A stretch of 22,067 bases of DNA. It comes from a virus. The notes beneath the pieces were generated by a model. The model was given only the letters and a program-made list of their open reading frames with translations. It was not told the origin of the DNA and made no database searches. Both the position numbers and the translations under genes were made by a program. The stretch spans positions 1 through 22,067 of IMG/VR virus record IMGVR_UViG_3300021335_000104; one strand, 5' to 3'. Of the stretch, positions 6,050 through 16,146 are shown piece after piece (within the stretch, counting starts at the first letter, position 1; each line of letters begins with the position of its first letter).

Positions 6050-9000
6050 TTACTGCGCCCACATTCTTGTAATTGCATTCATGTCGTCTTTCCAAAACCA
6101 CATTCGAGCAAATGGTAAGTTGCGAGCAAAGTTCTTTGCACCTTCTCCATACTCACCACTTACAAACTGTGCAGCACCGCCAAGAAGATCTAAAGATATA
6201 GAGGCTCCAGCGCCAGCCATATTAGCAGTTGCATCCAATCCAATTATACCTGTACTTTCTTGTAGTTTCTGTTCTAAAAAACTAGGTTTTTGTGGAAACT
6301 TAGGAGCAATAAAACCATTTGTAATATTAGGTCCACCAAGAGCAAGTGATGTATGCAAGGTCTGATAAAACAAATCACTATACAAAGCAGTAATACCACT
6401 AGCATCCCATGATCGAGCAAATCTATCTTGTGCTGACATTTCATCCCAAGCAAACTCTGCACCAGATATTGAATATCTCATTTGCGTTGATAAATAGCCA
6501 AGACCAAGCATTGTTGTCATGCCTAACGCTCTATTCTTTAACTGACCATGAGCCATAGCACCAACCATTTTGTTTACATTAGCTAATGTGTAGCTATAAA
6601 ACTGAAATGGCAAAGCTAGGAACCCATTTTCTATTCTTGAATAACCCTTAAACATCTTATCTTCTGTGTAACCAAAACGCTTTGCAATATGATGCGGAAC
6701 AAATACAACACCATCGTTTATTATTGGTCTATCTGCTGGAGTTGCTGCAAGAATAGTATTTAATATTCCAGAGTTTAATGCAGATCTAAATGTATCAACA
6801 ACATCTTCTGCATCTTTTTCTGCATTCCTCATTTTTTTGTCTGCTGCAAGCTCAATGCCAAACTTTTTTTCGTTCTTCATATAAGCAAACGCTAGATCAT
6901 CAATTCTTTTTTCATAGTTAGGAAGTCTTTCACCTTCATTCATTTTAAATTTAGTATGGTGAAGTTCATGCAAAGTAACAAAACGAACATAATCATCAAA
7001 TGATTTTAACTCACTAGCTTTTTCTATTTTTACTAAAGCGTGATAATATTGTGTTTCAGATATAACACCTTCAGCTAATGCTTGAACAAGATTTGCTTTT
7101 CTTTCTTCTTTTGCTACTTTTCCTTTTTGCTCAAAAGCATCATAGTATGATTTCATATTTCTGCGATTTAAATAAATTTGATGAGTGCCATCAGAAAGCT
7201 CTACAGCAATACCCATTATGCTATTTGACTTACCTAGATCTTTCCAAACCGCATCAACTTCTTTTTGATTAGTAACAATTCTATCTACGTCAAACTCATT
7301 TTTAAAACGATTAAGAAGTTCTCTTTCATTCATTTTAAATATTGGTTTATCAGAAATCTTATAAGTTTTTCTAACTTCAGCAGTTACTTTTTTAAGATCA
7401 AGCTTACCCCATTGTTCTGTATTAGCTAAATACAAACCATTATTTGTTCTTTCCCAAGAAGACTCAGAAATTTGTTTTGCTTTCTTTTCATCAATTCCAT
7501 ATCGAGCAAGCCACTGTTTATCAAAAGCAGTTGCTTTTTTTTCGGTAAGTTTTATTGACCTATCTATAATTGTATGCGCTCGAGCAATACCATCAAGCAT
7601 TTTACTTAACTGTGTTAATGGGCCAAGACCATTTAATGTATAAAAAGCGTTTCTAGCTTTATTCCAAAACTCATTTGCATCAACATTATTAGCCATATCG
7701 TCAACTAATCGAGCAAACGCACTACCTTTTAAAATATCAATAGCTTCACCGCTAAGACGAACATCCTTTGAAGCCATCTTTAAAGTTTCTCTATCAAGCA
7801 AAGAAGAAATAGTTTTGATCATTGTTTGACCATCATGCTCCATAAGAACACGACCAAACTCAGGAACAGCAGCAATCCAACCAGAACCCATATAGTTAGT
7901 AGCAGCCGCTTCTTTCATAATGTAAGCAGTTCTTTGATTTAATGCAGATGGGTTTCTAAGAACAGCACCAGAAATACGATCATACATAAGATTAAAGTCT
8001 CTCATGTGTTTATTTATTTCTGTATCTGATAAGCCTCTTTTTATTGCATCCCTTCTAAGATGAAAGTTTACATCATCTAATTCCTGACCGTTAAATAGTT
8101 TTTTAAATTCTATTCTTGGAGCAACCCTAGCTGTATAAGTTTTCATTATAGCAATAGGATCTTGCATAATAAAATCCCAAACTAATTCATTTGGAATATC
8201 TAACTTGCGATGTCTAAAATGCTTAGATCTACCATATCCATAAGCAATACTTGAGTCACTAGTTGGATCTGAATCATTAAGAATATTATCAACAGTTTGT
8301 TTTGCTCTTTGCCTAATATCATCTGCATCAGGACTAAACTTTCTCTGCACCCACTTACCATTTTCAAAACGCCAAACAGTAGGATTGTTAGTGTACCATC
8401 TTGCAATAATACTTTCTAACTCATTGCGTCTATTTTTAACTACGGTAACATCCCAAAATCTAGGAAGAAAATTATCAGTAAAAGTTTGTTCCGTATCGCT
8501 AAAGTTTTTTAACTCTTGCTCTGCTATTTCTTTTCTATTTTTTAAACGACCTGTGTATTCTATTAGCTCCTGTCTTAATTTAGGATTGCTAGAAGCTCTA
8601 AGTATTTGGTCTTCAAGATCAGGAATAGTTCTATTAAAATAATTTATTGAATCTTGAATTGATTTTTTAGTTCCTATTAAACCAACGCTTTTTAGTTCGC
8701 CTTCTGCTTTTTTAAAAAAGCTATCAATAACACCAATAGCTTGTTTTTCAATATCACTTAGTTCTTCTTCTTTAAGAGTTCTTTTTCTATTAATACCTCG
8801 AAGCCAAGAGCCATAACTATCATCTCTTCGAGTAACGGATCTGTAAGCTGTAACAACATCAATATCTAAAACAGAAGTATCCATTAAACCCATATCATCT
8901 CTAAACAATTTAATAAGATCATCATGAGCCTTTACCCAAAGGCCATTCTTAGCAGCAGCCCTTTGATGCACAGATAACGGACTAGCAAAGCCAAGAGTTG

Positions 9001-10051
9001 TTGCAATATAATTAAGGCCAGAGTCACCGCCAAGTTTAACCATTGCCTGTTTCATAGCACCAGTAGCAGTTTCTGATTGAATAACTCTTTTAAATGGAGT
9101 GCTTACAAATTTATAAAAAGCACTGTCGGTAAACCTATTGTTAGCAATAGACCAAAGTTTTTCTGGAGTATATCCTTCAGCTACTAACTCTCTAATACCA
9201 GCTTCTCGTCTATGAGAAGATAATGAATTTTCTACTTCTCTAAACTCAGATTCTTTACCTGTTGTTTTACCAGCTTTCATTTCTATTTCTAGCTGGTCTC
9301 TTTTTTTAGTAAGCTGTCCTATTGTTGATTTTAAGGTTTCAATCTTAATATTTTCATGTGGCCTTACAGCATTAGAAAGATCTGACAAATCGTCAGCACT
9401 TAACTCAGAAGCGTGTTCAATCATTCGAACAGATCTAGCAAAGTCTGTTAAATCTTCTTGAGCTTTTCTTAGTGATTTAGCTCTAGCCGTAAGAGGAATA
9501 GATATTGCGCCACCAAACGCTGCGCCAAATAAAGTAGCCCCCACAATATTATACATACTTTCCGCTGCTGTTTGCACAGGATCATTAGGCTGTATAAGTG
9601 TAGCTTCTACGCCAGCTTGTATCATTCCAACGCCAGCACCAACTCTTAATGCACTTCTACCAATACCAACACTAGGGCCACCTAAAGGTAATGCTACTAA
9701 ATTAAGAGGATCAAATAAACCAGCGCCAAGTAAAGCAGTGAAAGAAGAGTCAGCTAATACTTGCCTTCTTGATATTGATTCATCAATCCCTCTTTTAAGA
9801 AATGACATATGCTGAGAATTTGTTGCATGACGTAAATGCATAGCAAACAAACCGTGACTGCCCAAATCTTCAAAAGGATTATAGCCCTGTTCTCTTTCAT
9901 TACCAAATTGATTATGCGCTCTAATAGATTCTATAATAGGATCATAAGTATAACCTAATGATGCTTTTAATGTTTGACCAAATGTAGGTTTAACAAACTC
10001 TCTTCTTGGGGAAAAACCACTAAAATCAACTGTAAGAGGATTAGTTACCAT
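6050..10051 (-). CDS. Internal (ejected) virion protein, gp16 position, with zinc-metallopeptidase motif
   Basis: A 1333-residue protein, close to T7 gp16 (1318), last of the three internal protein genes and directly before the fibre gene. The ATG at 10051 overlaps the previous gene by 11 bases. Residues 103-187 form a long hydrophobic Gly/Ala-rich stretch that could insert into membrane, and about 236-285 are coiled coil. I see no lytic transglycosylase motif in the N-terminus, unlike T7 gp16. Near the C-terminus, VTLHELHHTKF gives HELHH at 1028-1032, followed by YEKRIDDLAFAYM with Glu1047. This resembles an HExxH + E metallopeptidase of the ImmA/IrrE or minigluzincin type. A second amphipathic segment (about 1150-1215, FQFYSYTLANVNKMVGAMAHG) precedes the end. 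In T7-like phages this class is ejected into the cell envelope to build the DNA channel. Peptidase activity is inference. Confidence 0.82.
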   Translation of the reverse strand: MVTNPLTVDFSGFSPRREFVKPTFGQTLKASLGYTYDPIIESIRAHNQFGNEREQGYNPFEDLGSHGLFAMHLRHATNSQHMSFLKRGIDESISRRQVLADSSFTALLGAGLFDPLNLVALPLGGPSVGIGRSALRVGAGVGMIQAGVEATLIQPNDPVQTAAESMYNIVGATLFGAAFGGAISIPLTARAKSLRKAQEDLTDFARSVRMIEHASELSADDLSDLSNAVRPHENIKIETLKSTIGQLTKKRDQLEIEMKAGKTTGKESEFREVENSLSSHRREAGIRELVAEGYTPEKLWSIANNRFTDSAFYKFVSTPFKRVIQSETATGAMKQAMVKLGGDSGLNYIATTLGFASPLSVHQRAAAKNGLWVKAHDDLIKLFRDDMGLMDTSVLDIDVVTAYRSVTRRDDSYGSWLRGINRKRTLKEEELSDIEKQAIGVIDSFFKKAEGELKSVGLIGTKKSIQDSINYFNRTIPDLEDQILRASSNPKLRQELIEYTGRLKNRKEIAEQELKNFSDTEQTFTDNFLPRFWDVTVVKNRRNELESIIARWYTNNPTVWRFENGKWVQRKFSPDADDIRQRAKQTVDNILNDSDPTSDSSIAYGYGRSKHFRHRKLDIPNELVWDFIMQDPIAIMKTYTARVAPRIEFKKLFNGQELDDVNFHLRRDAIKRGLSDTEINKHMRDFNLMYDRISGAVLRNPSALNQRTAYIMKEAAATNYMGSGWIAAVPEFGRVLMEHDGQTMIKTISSLLDRETLKMASKDVRLSGEAIDILKGSAFARLVDDMANNVDANEFWNKARNAFYTLNGLGPLTQLSKMLDGIARAHTIIDRSIKLTEKKATAFDKQWLARYGIDEKKAKQISESSWERTNNGLYLANTEQWGKLDLKKVTAEVRKTYKISDKPIFKMNERELLNRFKNEFDVDRIVTNQKEVDAVWKDLGKSNSIMGIAVELSDGTHQIYLNRRNMKSYYDAFEQKGKVAKEERKANLVQALAEGVISETQYYHALVKIEKASELKSFDDYVRFVTLHELHHTKFKMNEGERLPNYEKRIDDLAFAYMKNEKKFGIELAADKKMRNAEKDAEDVVDTFRSALNSGILNTILAATPADRPIINDGVVFVPHHIAKRFGYTEDKMFKGYSRIENGFLALPFQFYSYTLANVNKMVGAMAHGQLKNRALGMTTMLGLGYLSTQMRYSISGAEFAWDEMSAQDRFARSWDASGITALYSDLFYQTLHTSLALGGPNITNGFIAPKFPQKPSFLEQKLQESTGIIGLDATANMAGAGASISLDLLGGAAQFVSGEYGEGAKNFARNLPFARMWFWKDDMNAITRMWAQ

Positions 10052-13000
10052 CTGTAGGATCTTTTACATTATTAATAAAACTAAGAGTTTCATTGATAGC
10101 TATACCTAGATTAGTAATTTCTGGGACATCTAAAGCATCAGTTTTTAAATCTGTAATTTCTTTTATTCTTCCTTTTATTTTATAGAGTACCTCAGCCATT
10201 TGAGCCTCACTAGTAAAAGATTTATTATTAAAGTAAAGCTTATCATCATCATCAAAGTCTTGAAGAAGATCAGGGTTGCTTTGCTCAAGTTTTGCAAAAA
10301 CATCAACAATAGAATTACCAAACTTGTTAATTTGAATTTGTCTTTGTGGTGAACCAGCAGGAAATTTATCTGAGATTAAATCAATAGTTTCAGTTTTTTG
10401 AGCTTCTGATATAGCTTCTGTTGTTAAAGCTAACTCCTGTTTTCTAACTAATTCTAAAAATGGCTGCTCTCTTGTTCCAAGATAAATAGCTGTTGGAACT
10501 TTATTCCCCTCTCCATCTTGAACAAACATTTGATAAGCTTCATCATCTTTGTTTACAACACTATAAACCTGACCTTTAGTTTGCGTGTCTTTTCCAAGAG
10601 GTCTTAAATAAAACTCTTCATTCTTCCAGTCAATTTTATTAACAGTTTTAAACTCACCACCAAACATATCAAACCCTATACCTTCAGCTTCTGGCTCTCC
10701 AAACTCATTATACTCAATAGCATTAGCAGCAAGCTCATTTCGAATATAACTAACAAACAAATCTCTATTTCCTTGAGTAGTTAGATCAAGAGAGTGTAAA
10801 GTTTTTTCAGTAAGAACTTCTTTTACAAGATCATCTTTTTTTAATCTAGCATCAAAGAAATTTGTAAGAGCATTTTCAGCTTTAAAACTAATATTTTCTG
10901 GATCAATTTTACTTTGAGCATAATGAGATCTAATAACAGATGATGCCATTATAAGAAGGTCACGATCAACGCCAACTTCATTACTAAAATTTTCTAAAAC
11001 ATACTCTTCTATGCTATTTTTATTTAGCTTGCTTAATAGCTCTTTTTCAAATGCTGGCTCATTTGATATGGCAGATATTTGTTTCATTTTATTTGAAAGA
11101 GCAGCATCTGTTTCTTCAATACTCATTGCTGGTAATCTTCTGTATTCAGCTAAAAGAAGATCTAAAGTAGCAGCAGTATCTGGATCTAGTATTTTATCAA
11201 GACCAGCATTATTAAAAATCTGACCTTGTTTTAAATTAATCTTATTTTTTACTGCATCGTATATATTAAGAACACGACTAGGACTAAAGTTTCCAGTTAC
11301 AAATCCACCTTGATTAGCTAAGCCATCAAAAACAGCAAGAACATCTGTGGGCAAAACACTAGATTGTCTAAGCATAACAAGAAGCTTTTGTTCTTCTTCA
11401 CCATTAATATCAAAGTTTGAATTAATAATAAAATCTCTTAAATCATTAGCTCCTAACTTTACAGCTACATCACTAAAAATATCATTTGCTAAATCACGAT
11501 TCTCTTTAGTATTATCATATGGACCACTTAGTATATCTACAAAAAACTTCTTTCTTGCGGCTACTTCTTTTTCATAAGTTAAAGCATCTGATGTTCTGCT
11601 AGCAAATGTAGATGCCTCAACCCTAGCAGCATTATCTCCAAGTAATATTCTAGCTTCATCTATAGCTTTCTTTTCACTATCAGTTAAAGTGTAAGCTTCT
11701 TTATAACTGTCTCTTTCAACACCATTTATTGCATAGTGATCAATAGAAGCTAACTGAACTTCTGAATTTATATTATTGTAAACACCAGAAAGTTTTGACT
11801 TACCAAATCTAAAATCAAAATTATCTTGCAATGAAGATCTCTGAGTAACATCTAGTTCTGTTTTTTTAATACTATTTTGTACTTTTATTCTTTCCTCTTC
11901 ATTAGAAAAATCTAAAGTTTTAATTTGTTTACTAATATCAATTGAGTTTTGAAGTTCTCTTTTTGATTGAAAGAAGTTCTGTTCGTCTTTAAAAGAAGTT
12001 GCTTTGTCTGAAAGCTTTCCTAAAAATCCAAACTGAGGTAGCCCTTGATCAAGCCTTACAAACTGTTGAGCATATTGCGCTAACTTAGGATTGTTTCTTT
12101 CCAAAAGATCTAAAGCTTTTTCATTAGTTGGATCTGTTATATATGATTGCAATCTATTAAGATCATCTAAACTATTAGCATGATTAGATACTATTGCATT
12201 TCCTAAACTATCAGCAAAGTTTTCTGCTCTAACATTAAACCTATTTATTTGAGCATCAAAAAGCTCAGCATTAAAACCCTCATTAAGCTCATTTATTGCA
12301 GTATTGTTTGTTGCTTCATTATCTTGAAATAATTTTCCTATAGCTTCAGAAACACTTGCAGAACTACCATTTGCCCCATCTCTTGATTTTTGAACTATTT
12401 CTGAATTATTTAATTGTTGTTGCTGTAAATAAAGTGTTTGTAATGTACCTTCAAACACCTCTCTATTATCAGCAGCTTTTATTAAAGGTAATGCAAACTC
12501 TTTTATAGTTGCGGAAATGGTAGCATCATCACTAGCGTTTTCTAATAGCTGCCTTACATTCTCAAACTTTTCACCAGATATGTATGATGGATTATTAGTT
12601 GTTATAGCAACATTAAGGAATTGAAGATCCTTTCTAGTTAAATCTGTATATTTAAAAAAGAACTCTAATGTACCTTTTGCTTTAGCTTGCTCTCTCTCAA
12701 TGCTTCTACCTAATCGCTCACCGTCTAATATAAATCCAGCAGCTACATCAATATCATTTTTTGTTTGAATTTCTTCTTCAATTTTTGTTGCAAGGTCTAC
12801 ATCGCCAACTCCAAGAGCATTTTGAATACCTAAAGCGGCTTGTTGGTTTTGAAATAAATTATGAATAGACATATCTTTATCATGCCTATTCTGAGCTTCA
12901 GCAACTAATCTACGATAACCGTCACTAGCAAGTGATTTTCCACGCTGATCAATAAACCTTTTGAATACAGAACTGCCTTCAACATTTATCATTTCAGCAG

Positions 13001-13400
13001 TGTAATCACTTAATGCTTTTTTATAACCTTCTGGACTTCTTCTAAATTTATTTGCAAATTCTTTAGCTTTATCAGTAAGCTCTAATTCTATTTCGGTTTC
13101 AAACCTATTAAGAAGTGCTTGCTCTCTTGCCTTTGATGCAATTCGCCCAAGACTTCTAGGTGCTTCAAAAACAGTAGGAAGGCCATCTTCTCCAAGAGTT
13201 GTTATTTCAGATGAAGAGTATTGCTCAACAGATTTAATTCCTCTTTCTCTAGCATCTTCAGCAGCACGTTTATAAAACTGTGCGTTTAAAGCATTAGCCC
13301 CTTCAGCAACAGCCTCACCCATTATAACACCAGCCCTCGATGATCGAGCAACGCCAATAGGCCCAACTTTAAATTGTCTTGTTTCTTTTTTAACAGCCAT
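10041..13400 (-). CDS. Internal (ejected) virion protein, gp15 position
   Basis: A 1119-residue protein between the gp14-like and gp16-position genes. The ATG at 13400 is 8 bases after the previous stop with a weak AGG upstream. The sequence is almost entirely predicted helix, rich in Lys, Glu, Asn and Leu, with no signal peptide, no long membrane segment and no catalytic motif that I recognise. The N-terminus (KVGPIGVARSSRAG, then ALNAQFYKRAAEDARERG) resembles the start of other large phage internal proteins. It is much longer than T7 gp15 (747), so part may be lineage-specific. By position and composition it should form, with its neighbours, the internal core that is ejected to make a trans-envelope channel. 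That role is inferred from context, not from a conserved domain seen here. Confidence 0.75.
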   Translation of the reverse strand: MAVKKETRQFKVGPIGVARSSRAGVIMGEAVAEGANALNAQFYKRAAEDARERGIKSVEQYSSSEITTLGEDGLPTVFEAPRSLGRIASKAREQALLNRFETEIELELTDKAKEFANKFRRSPEGYKKALSDYTAEMINVEGSSVFKRFIDQRGKSLASDGYRRLVAEAQNRHDKDMSIHNLFQNQQAALGIQNALGVGDVDLATKIEEEIQTKNDIDVAAGFILDGERLGRSIEREQAKAKGTLEFFFKYTDLTRKDLQFLNVAITTNNPSYISGEKFENVRQLLENASDDATISATIKEFALPLIKAADNREVFEGTLQTLYLQQQQLNNSEIVQKSRDGANGSSASVSEAIGKLFQDNEATNNTAINELNEGFNAELFDAQINRFNVRAENFADSLGNAIVSNHANSLDDLNRLQSYITDPTNEKALDLLERNNPKLAQYAQQFVRLDQGLPQFGFLGKLSDKATSFKDEQNFFQSKRELQNSIDISKQIKTLDFSNEEERIKVQNSIKKTELDVTQRSSLQDNFDFRFGKSKLSGVYNNINSEVQLASIDHYAINGVERDSYKEAYTLTDSEKKAIDEARILLGDNAARVEASTFASRTSDALTYEKEVAARKKFFVDILSGPYDNTKENRDLANDIFSDVAVKLGANDLRDFIINSNFDINGEEEQKLLVMLRQSSVLPTDVLAVFDGLANQGGFVTGNFSPSRVLNIYDAVKNKINLKQGQIFNNAGLDKILDPDTAATLDLLLAEYRRLPAMSIEETDAALSNKMKQISAISNEPAFEKELLSKLNKNSIEEYVLENFSNEVGVDRDLLIMASSVIRSHYAQSKIDPENISFKAENALTNFFDARLKKDDLVKEVLTEKTLHSLDLTTQGNRDLFVSYIRNELAANAIEYNEFGEPEAEGIGFDMFGGEFKTVNKIDWKNEEFYLRPLGKDTQTKGQVYSVVNKDDEAYQMFVQDGEGNKVPTAIYLGTREQPFLELVRKQELALTTEAISEAQKTETIDLISDKFPAGSPQRQIQINKFGNSIVDVFAKLEQSNPDLLQDFDDDDKLYFNNKSFTSEAQMAEVLYKIKGRIKEITDLKTDALDVPEITNLGIAINETLSFINNVKDPTDGN

Positions 13401-13408
13401 TGTTTTAC

Positions 13409-13843
13409 CTACATAGTCTCTTGAAATTCCATCATACCACCCATCAATGTAGTAAATGCCTTAACTTGTGCAGCTTTTTCTCTAGCTCGACCTTCAACTC
13501 TTATTGTTGTAGCTTGCTGTTGAAGCTTAGCTTGCTCAAACATACCCATAAGATCTGATCTAGAAGTATCTTGTAATGCTATTTCTCTTTGCCTACTTAA
13601 AAACGCTTTAACAGAAGCATCATCTCTACCTCTAAAAGCAGAGATGTTTGCAGAAAGATTATTGCGATATAACTCTAATCTATCATTGTGTCTTTGTAAT
13701 GCTGAAACCTTACTGCGTTTTTTTTCAGTTTCAGTAGCAAAGGCATCTAGTTCAGCAGCCTTACGCTGCGCTCTGCCAGCACTAGCCATAGCACCAGCTT
13801 GTATAACTTTGCTTCCAAAAGCTAATAGAGTAAATGGATCCAT
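13409..13843 (-). CDS. Internal virion protein, gp14-like
   Basis: A 144-residue protein that starts in a TAATG overlap with the tail-tube B stop, with a strong GGAGGT nine bases upstream. A short hydrophobic N-terminus (FTLLAFGSKVIQAGAMASAG) is followed by a long amphipathic helix rich in Ala, Arg and Gln (RAQRKAAELDAFATETEKKR, then SRQREIALQDTSRSDLMGMF). This layout is that of T7 gp14, which is ejected and forms the outer-membrane part of the DNA channel. It is shorter than T7 gp14 (196). The identification rests on gene order, composition and N-terminal hydrophobicity. Confidence 0.75.
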   Translation of the reverse strand: MDPFTLLAFGSKVIQAGAMASAGRAQRKAAELDAFATETEKKRSKVSALQRHNDRLELYRNNLSANISAFRGRDDASVKAFLSRQREIALQDTSRSDLMGMFEQAKLQQQATTIRVEGRAREKAAQVKAFTTLMGGMMEFQETM

Positions 13844-16146
13844 TAAATAATTACCTCCGTAATAAATCCATTAACTTGCATAGATAAGGGATCATTCTGT
13901 TCTATTGTTACTTGTGGATCTCTACTGTATCCAAGCAAGCGCACCTCTTCTTTACCAGTAACTCTAACACTTCCTATAGGTACTGATTTAGTATTTACCT
14001 TTATAGATCTGGTATCTTTCATATCTACAACAACATTTGTAATGCCTCGAAGAGATCCTGTTAATGGGCCAGCAGCACCAGAAGCATCTATTGGATTAGA
14101 TATTATTTTAGAATCAAACTTCTTTCCAATATAAACATCATCATAACATCCAACACCTATACCTGTTAATTCTAAAAAATCAGGAAAATTAAGCTTACCA
14201 TTTGCTAATGTAAACTCACCGAGATAATCTAACTTGCCTGCTCCACCTACAGAACTTGTATTACTTTGCTCACCTATAACATCAAGAACATCACCATTTG
14301 CATAAAGACTAGTGCCAAGAGTAATCTCAACTTTTGTTGGATTAAGTGCTGAGTCTACAGCAAAGTTTACTTTTGTATAAGAATCTAAGCCAACATCAAA
14401 ACCATATTCTTCAGTTCTAAATTCACAAAGAACTAGATTATTTTTAAAATCATAAAGATTAACAAACAATCTATCATCAATAGCAACACAAGAATCAAAT
14501 CTACCATTGGTAGTAAATGAAGTCCAAGATGCTCTTTTCTCTGCTCTGTTAGATGTAAATACAGCAGCATTACCATCTTCCATAACCATCATTGCATAAG
14601 AGTCTGCTTGTTTAAAACCACTATGAGCGACAGCAATCCATTGAGGTTGATCAATTAAATGAGAAGCAATTGTTGATATTGCAGTAGACGCATAAGCATC
14701 TTCAGCATCTGTAAATAAATACTCTCTAATTATTCTACCACTTGCTTGAGCAAATATAGTTGCACCATCTATTAATGCTGGTTGAGCAAATGAAGATCCA
14801 TAAGGAGTTTGCTCACGGATCTGAGCGTTGGTCGGTGTAATACCCTGATTAAGAAAGGTAGGAACATAAAGCTCACCAGTACCAGCAAACACTTGAAGGT
14901 CACGACTAGATACTAAATGACGTATTTCATGTACATCACCAGTTGCAGCAGTTAATTGAATAGCTTCATTATCTTGTCCAGTACCAACATCAAAGTTAAA
15001 GTACTCACCTATTTGACTCATAAAAATAGTATCTGGCTCTGCAATAGTTCCAGCAAATACTAATCTGTTTTCATGAAATGCTACGGCTGCTGGATAACCT
15101 CTTTTAGCTGACCAAGCTTGTTCATCAAAGTCTGTTGTTGGCGCATGAGTTGTTACAAACCCATTTCCACCACCATCTTCAGAAGATGTTGCAGTACCAT
15201 CTGCTATAATTTCATAGCGATTTTCATCAAGAACAGCTTGTATTGCTCTTGTTCCATTTAATTGAGTTCCTGTTATACCACCAACAGCATCCATATCGGA
15301 AAAAACAAGTGAGTCACCAACGTTATGACCATGATTAATTTGAGTAACTTCTACTCTAGTGCTTCCATTTCTTGTTCTTATTGGATTTGCAATGCTGAGA
15401 TTAAGTTTTAATGAATCTAAAATATTGGCAGTTGCCGAAGTTGTAGACTGAACACTTGTTATTTGTATTTCATTGCCACCATATCTTAAAATAACGCCAA
15501 CGTGCAAACCTGTTGTGTCAAAGTAAGCAGAGCTTGTTTGAATATTTATTCCATTTCCTGTTGTGTTATTTGGATTTAAAGTAACACCTACACCATGAAA
15601 CTTAGAGTATGGTTGATAAGTTTTCTTACCATCTGCTCGATCATCAAATGTATAAGTGCTAACATTAAATGCAGTAAGACTTGTTCTTGTTAATACTCTA
15701 GGCGCAAACAATGGATGACAGATAAACATAACATCGCCCATTTGTGCAGTAGTAATTTGATTTAAGTAAAGTCTATTAAATGGAAGTGTTGCACTACTAG
15801 CATCAGCAGTTAAAGTTGCAACTAATGTCACTGTATCAGCATCAACGACTCTAAAGCATCTTACTTTTTCATGCTCAATAGAAATAATGTATTGTTCATT
15901 ATTATCAAAAACAAATGGAAACAAACGAGATTGATATTTCTGAGAAGATGAAGAACTATAATCAATACCGTAATCATAATAGCGTTTTGTACCTTGACGT
16001 TTCCTTGCACTACCTTCGGCAGTAACAATCATGTTCTGAACTTTTTGTGCTGAGCTTGTGTAGATAGCTGTATCAGTTCTCATAATTAGAGAATCGCTAA
16101 CCTCACCAAACTGAAAACTGTTTTGTGGAACGCGAATTTTTTGCAC
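13843..16146 (-). CDS. Tail tubular protein B (T7 gp12-like nozzle)
   Basis: A 767-residue protein beginning at GTG; the upstream stop and this start share one base (TAGTG), and AAGG lies about nine bases upstream. The N-terminus (VPQNSFQFGEVSDSLIMRTD, then KVQNMIVTAEGSARKRQGTK) is typical of the gp12 family, as is FHENRLVFAGTIAEPDTIFM ... GEYFNF in the middle. The C-terminus has beta-strand sequence ending DPLSMQVNGFITEVII. Length is close to T7 gp12 (794). Six copies of this family form the tail nozzle below the gatekeeper ring. It follows the gp11-like gene as in T7, and no enzymatic motif is visible. Confidence 0.9.
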   Translation of the reverse strand: MQKIRVPQNSFQFGEVSDSLIMRTDTAIYTSSAQKVQNMIVTAEGSARKRQGTKRYYDYGIDYSSSSSQKYQSRLFPFVFDNNEQYIISIEHEKVRCFRVVDADTVTLVATLTADASSATLPFNRLYLNQITTAQMGDVMFICHPLFAPRVLTRTSLTAFNVSTYTFDDRADGKKTYQPYSKFHGVGVTLNPNNTTGNGINIQTSSAYFDTTGLHVGVILRYGGNEIQITSVQSTTSATANILDSLKLNLSIANPIRTRNGSTRVEVTQINHGHNVGDSLVFSDMDAVGGITGTQLNGTRAIQAVLDENRYEIIADGTATSSEDGGGNGFVTTHAPTTDFDEQAWSAKRGYPAAVAFHENRLVFAGTIAEPDTIFMSQIGEYFNFDVGTGQDNEAIQLTAATGDVHEIRHLVSSRDLQVFAGTGELYVPTFLNQGITPTNAQIREQTPYGSSFAQPALIDGATIFAQASGRIIREYLFTDAEDAYASTAISTIASHLIDQPQWIAVAHSGFKQADSYAMMVMEDGNAAVFTSNRAEKRASWTSFTTNGRFDSCVAIDDRLFVNLYDFKNNLVLCEFRTEEYGFDVGLDSYTKVNFAVDSALNPTKVEITLGTSLYANGDVLDVIGEQSNTSSVGGAGKLDYLGEFTLANGKLNFPDFLELTGIGVGCYDDVYIGKKFDSKIISNPIDASGAAGPLTGSLRGITNVVVDMKDTRSIKVNTKSVPIGSVRVTGKEEVRLLGYSRDPQVTIEQNDPLSMQVNGFITEVII

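Noticed and set aside
6050-10051. Lytic transglycosylase domain expected by analogy with T7 gp16
   Set aside because: No catalytic Glu-containing SLT motif is recognisable in the N-terminal 100 residues or elsewhere.
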